From CAZADH01 sp964483805 (GTDB lineage: Bacteria; Muiribacteriota; Ozemobacteria; Ozemobacterales; Ozemobacteraceae), in contig CAZADH010000105.1 of the NCBI GenBank assembly GCA_964483805.1, positions 1 to 18,181 of the forward strand: DNA of 18,181 nucleotides, read 5' to 3'. Each line of letters starts with the position of its first letter. Positions within the stretch are counted from its first letter, which is position 1. A program made the position numbers and the translations under genes. The notes beneath the pieces were generated by a model that worked only from the letters and a program-made list of their open reading frames with translations, was not told the origin of the DNA and ran no database searches. This document shows, in pieces, positions 13,437-18,181 of the stretch.

Positions 13437-14878
13437 AACACCGTTCCCCTCTTTCGCTGTCGCTCCTCTGTCGCGGCGTTCTGCTGGCGTTGGCCTGGGG
13501 TGTCGTGCCGGGCGCCGTTCCGAATGCCACGGCCCAATCCGTAACCGGTGCGATCGAGGCCACGCCCTCCGAGGGCGCGGAAGTGATCGCGATTGCGCCG
13601 GTGATCGGTTCGTTGACGCCGGCGTTGCCCGACACCGTCGATTTCGCCCCGGCGCCGCCCACGTTGACGTTGCCGGAGTGTCTGCGCTTGTCGCGGACCA
13701 ACAACCGGGCGGTGCGGGCGGCGACCGCGCGCACGGCGGCGGCGGTTGCCCGCCGCGATCAGGTCTATGCTTCGCAGTGGCCGACCGTGTCGGGAACCAT
13801 GCAGCGAACGCACAACTCGGTGCCGACCTCGCAGACCTCCAATGACCTGCAGGACGTCGGGCGTCTGGCCATTACCGAGACCGTGTCGCCGTTCGGTCGT
13901 CACCGGGCGCAGCGGCGGGCGGTGCGGGCCACGATCAAGGCCTCAGAGCGCGACGAAGAGAAGAGCCGCATCGATGTGGCGTTCAGCGTCACCCAGAAGT
14001 TCTTCGATCTGTTGCTGGCCCAGCAACTGGTGCGCGTGGCGAGCGACTCGCTCGATCAGTTGCAGCAGCATCGCAACAACACGGCCGAGCTGGTCAAGAG
14101 TGGTGCCGCGCCCCGGTTCGACCTGTTGCGGGCCGAGGTGCAGTTGTCGTCGGCGCGGCCGACGTTCATTCGTGCCACGCACGCGTTGACCACCGGCATG
14201 GCCGAGTTGCTCAATCTGTTGGGCCTCGACCCGGCGGCCCGGCCGCAGTTGATCGGTTCGTTTCCCGAAACCCTGCCCAGCGACCTGCCAGGAGACGAGG
14301 AAGCGTCGGTGCGGTTTGCCCTCGAACACCGGCCCGATCTGGCCGGTGCGCGCGCGGGCTTATTGGCGGCCCAGGCGCAGATGTCGGTGGCGCGGCAGGC
14401 GCTGCAGCCGAATCTCACCATCACCGGCACTCGCGAACAGAGTCGTGGTGTGCGTGGCGATCTGAATCGGTATCAAGGCAACACGATCACCCAGATGGCG
14501 CTGGTGTTCCCGATGTTCGACTCCGGGTTGTCGCGGGCGCAGACGCGCGAGGCGGCGGCCAATGTCGAGCAGGGGCACATTGCGGTGCTCAACACGATTG
14601 CTGCGATCCGCCTCGAGATCCGCAAGGCACTGACGGCCCGGATCGAGGCCGAAGAGGTGCTCAAATCGCAAGAGAAGAACGTCGAGCAGGCCGAGGAAGC
14701 GCTCAACATTGCGCAGATGGCGTACAAGACGGGGGCAAAGACCGCGATCGATGTGCTCGATGCCCAGGTCGCTCTCACCCAGGCCCGTGTGCAGCGTTAC
14801 CAGGCACTGCACGATCGTGCCGTGGCTTTCGTTCAGTTTCAGCGCGCCCTCGGTCTGACGACGGCGGGGCAATTGTGA
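13433..14878 (+). CDS. TolC-family outer-membrane efflux channel
   Basis: 481 residues from ATG 13433, with GGAG at 13421-13424 eight bases upstream; the ATG overlaps the MarR stop (ATGA). Residues 1-35 form a Sec signal peptide (hydrophobic LLCRGVLLALAWGVV, end near TAQ). An acidic/Pro region follows, then two tandem OEP repeats of the TolC family: LTLPECLRLSRTNNRAVRAATART opens the first (about 78-270), and ASVRFALEHRPDLAGARAGLLAAQAQM opens the second (about 286-480). Long coiled-coil helices (AQQLVRVASDSLDQLQQHRNN; VLKSQEKNVEQAEEALNIAQ) alternate with strand segments, as in the trimeric channel-tunnel. No lipobox is seen. It should form the outer-membrane exit duct for the adaptor and pump encoded next. 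The stop overlaps a GTG of the next gene's frame, but that gene likely starts at ATG 14899. Confidence 0.92.
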   Translation: MKHRSPLSLSLLCRGVLLALAWGVVPGAVPNATAQSVTGAIEATPSEGAEVIAIAPVIGSLTPALPDTVDFAPAPPTLTLPECLRLSRTNNRAVRAATARTAAAVARRDQVYASQWPTVSGTMQRTHNSVPTSQTSNDLQDVGRLAITETVSPFGRHRAQRRAVRATIKASERDEEKSRIDVAFSVTQKFFDLLLAQQLVRVASDSLDQLQQHRNNTAELVKSGAAPRFDLLRAEVQLSSARPTFIRATHALTTGMAELLNLLGLDPAARPQLIGSFPETLPSDLPGDEEASVRFALEHRPDLAGARAGLLAAQAQMSVARQALQPNLTITGTREQSRGVRGDLNRYQGNTITQMALVFPMFDSGLSRAQTREAAANVEQGHIAVLNTIAAIRLEIRKALTARIEAEEVLKSQEKNVEQAEEALNIAQMAYKTGAKTAIDVLDAQVALTQARVQRYQALHDRAVAFVQFQRALGLTTAGQL

Positions 14879-14898
14879 TCCCGGCAAGGAAGCTCCAG

Positions 14899-16047
14899 AT
14901 GAATACGCAGGTGCAGAAAATGATGGTTCGCCGCGGTGGATGGAATGTCATATCGAGTATGGTCATTGTATTGCTGTTCTCGTTGCCGGTGGCCTGGGCG
15001 CAGGAAAGCGACGATACCGCGGCCGGCAGTGGTTCGCATCGCGGTAAGGGACGACGCCAGGGTAGTGTTGCCGGCGGTGGCTCCATGGCCGTGGGCGATC
15101 TGGCCCGCACCGACGTGACCGCCCCCGAGGCGGCGCGTCCTGCCGCCGAGGCCACGCCGACCTCCCCGCTCGCCGCCATCGGCGAGCTGGTCGGCGAACT
15201 CGTGGCGAATCGCAAAGTGGCGCTGGCTTTCAAGGTCGGTGGCCGTGTCGAAAACGTCGCGTTGTTTGCAGGGGATACGGCCACGGCCGGGGCCCCGGTG
15301 GCCCGCCTCGACCCGCAGGATTTCGACCTGGCGGTCAGCCAGGCCGAGGCCGCGTTGGCCAACATCCAGGCGCGTTTGCGGGGCCAGGAGAGCGGTGGCC
15401 GTCCGGAAGAACGCAAAGCTGCCGACGAAGCGGTGCGGCAGGCGCGCGCCAATCTCGACAACGCCCGCCTCGATGTGCAGCGGTTGCGCGACCTGTTCAA
15501 AGTCGGCGGCGCCTCGAAGCAGAACCTCGATGCTGCCGAGGCTCGTGCCACGGTGACCGAGGCCCAGTACATGACGGCGATCCAGCAGAAAGCGCTGGTC
15601 GAACAGGGCATCCGCGTCGAAGAGAAAGATGCCACCCGGGCCCAGGTGCGCCAACAGGAGGCGGCCGTCGGGCTGTCGCGGCTGCAACGTCAATACTCGG
15701 TATTGACTGCCCCGTTTGCCGGTGCGGTGGCGCAGCGACTGGTCGACGAAGGCACGATGGTCAGCCCCGGCACGCCGATCTACAACTTCGTCGAGTTCAA
15801 TCCGATCCTGGCGGCTGTCGACTGCCCCGAACGGTATTCGCCCTTGCTGACAAAGGGCATTGCGGCGACGGTTCGCGTCGATGCGTTTCCGAACCGGGTG
15901 TTCAGCGGAACCATCGTCCATATCGCACCGGTTCTCGACACGCGCACCCGCACGGCGCGCGTGGAGGTCGCCATCGACAACCCCGACATGGTGCTCAAGC
16001 CCGGAATGTTTGCCCGCGTGACGTTTGCTGCGCCGACGAAACCCTGA
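14899..16047 (+). CDS. HlyD/AcrA-type periplasmic adaptor (membrane fusion protein) of the RND efflux system
   Basis: 382 residues from ATG 14899, seven bases after AAGGAA (14886-14891); a GTG at 14875 overlapping the TolC stop is possible but lacks a Shine-Dalgarno. Residues 15-35 are a signal peptide or N-terminal anchor (VISSMVIVLLFSLPVAWA-QES); there is no lipobox Cys. A Gly/Ser/Ala-rich segment runs to about 90. Then come the lipoyl half-motif (LAFKVGGRVENVALFAGDTATAGAPVARLDP, 109-139), a coiled-coil hairpin (141-265), the second lipoyl half (LTAPFAGAVAQRLVDEGTMVSPGTPIYNFV, 269-298) and a beta-barrel with GMFARVTF near the end. The adaptor links pump to channel in the periplasm. The pump gene starts 33 bases later. 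Confidence 0.93.
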   Translation: MNTQVQKMMVRRGGWNVISSMVIVLLFSLPVAWAQESDDTAAGSGSHRGKGRRQGSVAGGGSMAVGDLARTDVTAPEAARPAAEATPTSPLAAIGELVGELVANRKVALAFKVGGRVENVALFAGDTATAGAPVARLDPQDFDLAVSQAEAALANIQARLRGQESGGRPEERKAADEAVRQARANLDNARLDVQRLRDLFKVGGASKQNLDAAEARATVTEAQYMTAIQQKALVEQGIRVEEKDATRAQVRQQEAAVGLSRLQRQYSVLTAPFAGAVAQRLVDEGTMVSPGTPIYNFVEFNPILAAVDCPERYSPLLTKGIAATVRVDAFPNRVFSGTIVHIAPVLDTRTRTARVEVAIDNPDMVLKPGMFARVTFAAPTKP

Positions 16048-16080
16048 ACCGGTTCCTGCCCAGGACACGGAGTTCGAATC

Positions 16081-18181
16081 ATGAACTTTGCCGAAATCTG
16101 CATCAAACGCCCGGTCTTCACGTTGATGATGAACGTGGCCCTCGTGGTCCTGGGCCTGTTTTCCTACCAGTCGCTGGGTCTTGATCTCTTCCCGAAAATG
16201 GATTTTCCGGCGGTGCGCATCTACGCAACGCTGCCGGGTGCCGGTCCCGAAGAGATGGAGACGCAGATTGCCAAGCCGATCGAAGAGGCTGTAAATACAT
16301 TGGGTGGCGTCGACACCATTTCGACAAAATGCGTGTTCAGCGCGGCCCAGATCATTGTCCGCTTCGATCTCGAAAAGAACATCGATGTCGTCGCCCAGGA
16401 AGTGCGCGACCGCATCGCCCGGGTGACCAAGAACTTCCCCGATGGCGCGGAACCGCCGATCGTCGAGAAGATCGACCCGGATGCGGCGCCGGTGTTGACG
16501 CTGGTGATCAGTTCGCAGATGTCGATACGCGATCTGACGACTTTTGCGAAGAAGCGGTTGAAAGAACCGCTCGAGGCGGTCGAGGGTGTCGGTGCCATCC
16601 AGATGGTCGGCGGTCGCGAACGGGAGATTCACGTCGTGCTCGATGCGGCCAAAATGGCGGCGTACAACATTGGCGTTGACCAGGTGAAAGCGGCCATGAT
16701 CGGGCAGAACATCGAGATCCCCGGGGGCAATGTCACCCGCGGCAAGAAGGAGTGGGTGCTGCGCACCCTCGGCCGTCTGGACGAACCGGCGAAGTTCAAC
16801 GACGTCATCGTGGCGACGCAGAACAACGTGCCGATTCGCATCAAGGATCTCGGCACGGCGATCGATACCGAGGCGGAGCCCCGCACGATTGCCCGCCTCG
16901 ATGGGCGCAATGCGTTCTCTCTCGTTATCCAGCGACAGTCGGGGACCAACACGCTCGACGTCGTTGATCGCTTGCGCAGGCGGCTCACCGAGCTGAAACC
17001 CAGCCTGCCGAAAGACATGTCCATCGCCGAGATTCGTGACCAGTCGGCGTTCATCCGGACCTCGCTGAAAGTGCTCAACGAACACCTGGTGATGGGGGCC
17101 ATTTTTGCCTCGATCGTGGTGCTCCTGTTCATGTGGAACATCGCCTCGACCTTGATCACCTCGCTGGCGATTCCGGTCTCGTTGATTTCCACGTTCTTTC
17201 TCATGAAACTGATGGGCTTCACCCTCAACAACATGTCGATGTTGGGTCTGACGCTCGCCGTCGGCATCGTGATTGACGACGCCATCGTCGTGCTCGAGAA
17301 CATCTTCCGCCACATGGAGGAACTGAAGTCCGACGCCATGACCGCGGCTCGCGAGGCCACGGCCGAAATCTATCTGGCGATCATGGCCACGTCATTGTCT
17401 TTGGCGGTCATTTTTGTGCCGGTGGCTTTCATGCAAGGCATCATCGGGCGACTCCTGAACAACTTCGGTTTGACTGTCGCCTTTGCGATTCTTGTGTCGA
17501 TCTTCGTGGCGTTCACCTTGACGCCGATGCTCTGTTCGCGAATTTTTCTGTACAAGGCGACGCGCGGCAGCGGTCACAGCAAAAGTTCCGTGTTCTACAG
17601 CGTGCTCGAACGTATTTACGGCGTATTTCTTCGCCTGGCGATGCGGGCGCGTTGGTCGATCGTCCTGGTGGCGGTCGGGTCCTTGCTCCTGATCCCCATC
17701 ATCGGTAAGCGCATCAGCGGCGACTTTATTCCCGTCGACGACACCAACGAATTCAACGTCTATTTTCGTGCCCCCGAGGGGACGTCGCTTGACGGCACCC
17801 TGGAGATCCTGCAGGAGATCGAGGGGAAGATCGGCAAGGTTCGTGGGGTCGAGCACATCTTTTCGACGCTTGGGGAGGGCGCGGGCGTCAACGTCAACGA
17901 AGCGGCGATCTACGTGCAGATCATCGACCTGGCCAAGCGTGACTACACGCAGTTTCAGGTGATGAACGAGGTCCGCAAGATCATGAACGACTATTCGACG
18001 CTGCGGCCAGCGGTGCAGGCGGCGGGTGGCAGTTTCGGCTCGGGGCGCATGTCCGATACCAACTTCTTCATCAAGGGGCCTGACCTCGACAAGATCAACA
18101 CCTACGTCAAGAATATCCGGGCCAAGATGCTCGAGACGGATCTGTTCGGCAACGTCGATTCGTCGTTCATCGACCCCAAGC
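16081..18181 (+). CDS. RND-family efflux pump (AcrB/MdtB type), 3' end beyond the window
   Basis: 700 residues are visible of a protein usually about 1,030 long; the frame stays open to the last base. ATG 16081 has CGGAG at 16068-16072, eight bases upstream. The pump exchanges protons for substrate across the inner membrane, feeding the channel and adaptor above. TM1 is at about 11-33 after NFAEICIKRPVF, followed by the conserved GLDLFPKMDFPAVRI. A periplasmic porter domain spans about 40-330. TM2-TM6 follow from 335; TM4 carries the proton-relay pair D399-D400 (VGIVIDDAIVVLEN), intact, so it should be active. A second periplasmic region begins after TM7 (GDFIPVDDTNEFNVYF). Substrates cannot be read; sequence features resemble HAE1-type multidrug pumps more than heavy-metal CusA pumps. 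Last gene of the MarR-led operon visible here. Confidence 0.95.
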   Translation, partial: MNFAEICIKRPVFTLMMNVALVVLGLFSYQSLGLDLFPKMDFPAVRIYATLPGAGPEEMETQIAKPIEEAVNTLGGVDTISTKCVFSAAQIIVRFDLEKNIDVVAQEVRDRIARVTKNFPDGAEPPIVEKIDPDAAPVLTLVISSQMSIRDLTTFAKKRLKEPLEAVEGVGAIQMVGGREREIHVVLDAAKMAAYNIGVDQVKAAMIGQNIEIPGGNVTRGKKEWVLRTLGRLDEPAKFNDVIVATQNNVPIRIKDLGTAIDTEAEPRTIARLDGRNAFSLVIQRQSGTNTLDVVDRLRRRLTELKPSLPKDMSIAEIRDQSAFIRTSLKVLNEHLVMGAIFASIVVLLFMWNIASTLITSLAIPVSLISTFFLMKLMGFTLNNMSMLGLTLAVGIVIDDAIVVLENIFRHMEELKSDAMTAAREATAEIYLAIMATSLSLAVIFVPVAFMQGIIGRLLNNFGLTVAFAILVSIFVAFTLTPMLCSRIFLYKATRGSGHSKSSVFYSVLERIYGVFLRLAMRARWSIVLVAVGSLLLIPIIGKRISGDFIPVDDTNEFNVYFRAPEGTSLDGTLEILQEIEGKIGKVRGVEHIFSTLGEGAGVNVNEAAIYVQIIDLAKRDYTQFQVMNEVRKIMNDYSTLRPAVQAAGGSFGSGRMSDTNFFIKGPDLDKINTYVKNIRAKMLETDLFGNVDSSFIDPK

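Noticed and set aside
14839..17313. Very long open frame on the minus strand across the adaptor and pump genes
   Set aside because: It mirrors the plus-strand HlyD and RND genes, which have clear family motifs. High-GC coding DNA often leaves the opposite strand open; the translation is Arg/His-rich and lacks motifs or a ribosome site.

Overview
The window is a GC-rich stretch of a Gram-negative (diderm) chromosome. The diderm call rests on a TolC-type outer-membrane channel, an HlyD-type periplasmic adaptor and an RND pump, several Sec signal peptides, and prepilin-like N-termini. Genes are tightly packed, promoters look sigma70-like, and Shine-Dalgarno sites are GGAGG-like. I cannot name the organism from sequence alone. 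The mix of many secreted proteins without clear homology, minor pseudopilins and a HEAT-repeat membrane protein would fit a deeply branching group such as Candidatus Riflebacteria/Ozemobacteria or a former deltaproteobacterial lineage, but that is a low-confidence guess. Ten Ns at 2021-2030 show that this is a draft assembly joined across a scaffold gap.

Layout. Positions 1-45 carry the proline-rich 3' end of an upstream gene, followed by its terminator (69-99). A small secreted Cys-rich protein (143-877) converges on an HU-type DNA-binding protein (997-1278, minus), with a shared hairpin between them. HU has a near-consensus promoter. Divergent from it is a YhaM-like OB-fold/HD exonuclease gene (1429-2501), interrupted by the Ns, then a PLP-dependent methionine gamma-lyase-type enzyme (2563-3795) closed by a strong terminator. 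Two secreted proteins (4025-5401 and 5418-6458) form a two-gene unit ending in another strong terminator. They share a sequence skeleton and may be divergent paralogues.

Positions 6526-9734 hold a minor-pilin/pseudopilin cluster: two proteins with prepilin cleavage motifs (6526-7290, 8111-9142), one GspK/PilX-like protein (7293-8114), and a membrane protein with an SH3-like domain (9156-9734). A 671-residue tail-anchored HEAT-repeat protein (9766-11781) and a secreted protein (11829-12770) follow, with no terminator until about 12890. No assembly ATPase, secretin or prepilin peptidase is in the window, so the cluster presumably works with machinery encoded elsewhere.

Positions 12960-18181 are a MarR repressor, TolC channel, HlyD adaptor and RND pump (truncated by the window edge), in a classical regulated efflux operon order.

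The most unusual item is inside the GspK/PilX-like gene. Between its start and its hydrophobic segment lies an in-frame block of about 246 bp, made almost entirely of short palindromes (7330-7559) and bounded by a 10-bp direct repeat. Removing it restores an ordinary nine-residue prepilin-like leader, which suggests that palindromic repeats inserted in frame into a coding sequence. Other leads are a prepilin with a possible PilP/GspC-like C-terminal domain, and a prepilin with Ala instead of Gly before the cleavage site. No tRNA, rRNA, CRISPR array or transposase was seen, and no gene-free stretch exceeds 300 bases.
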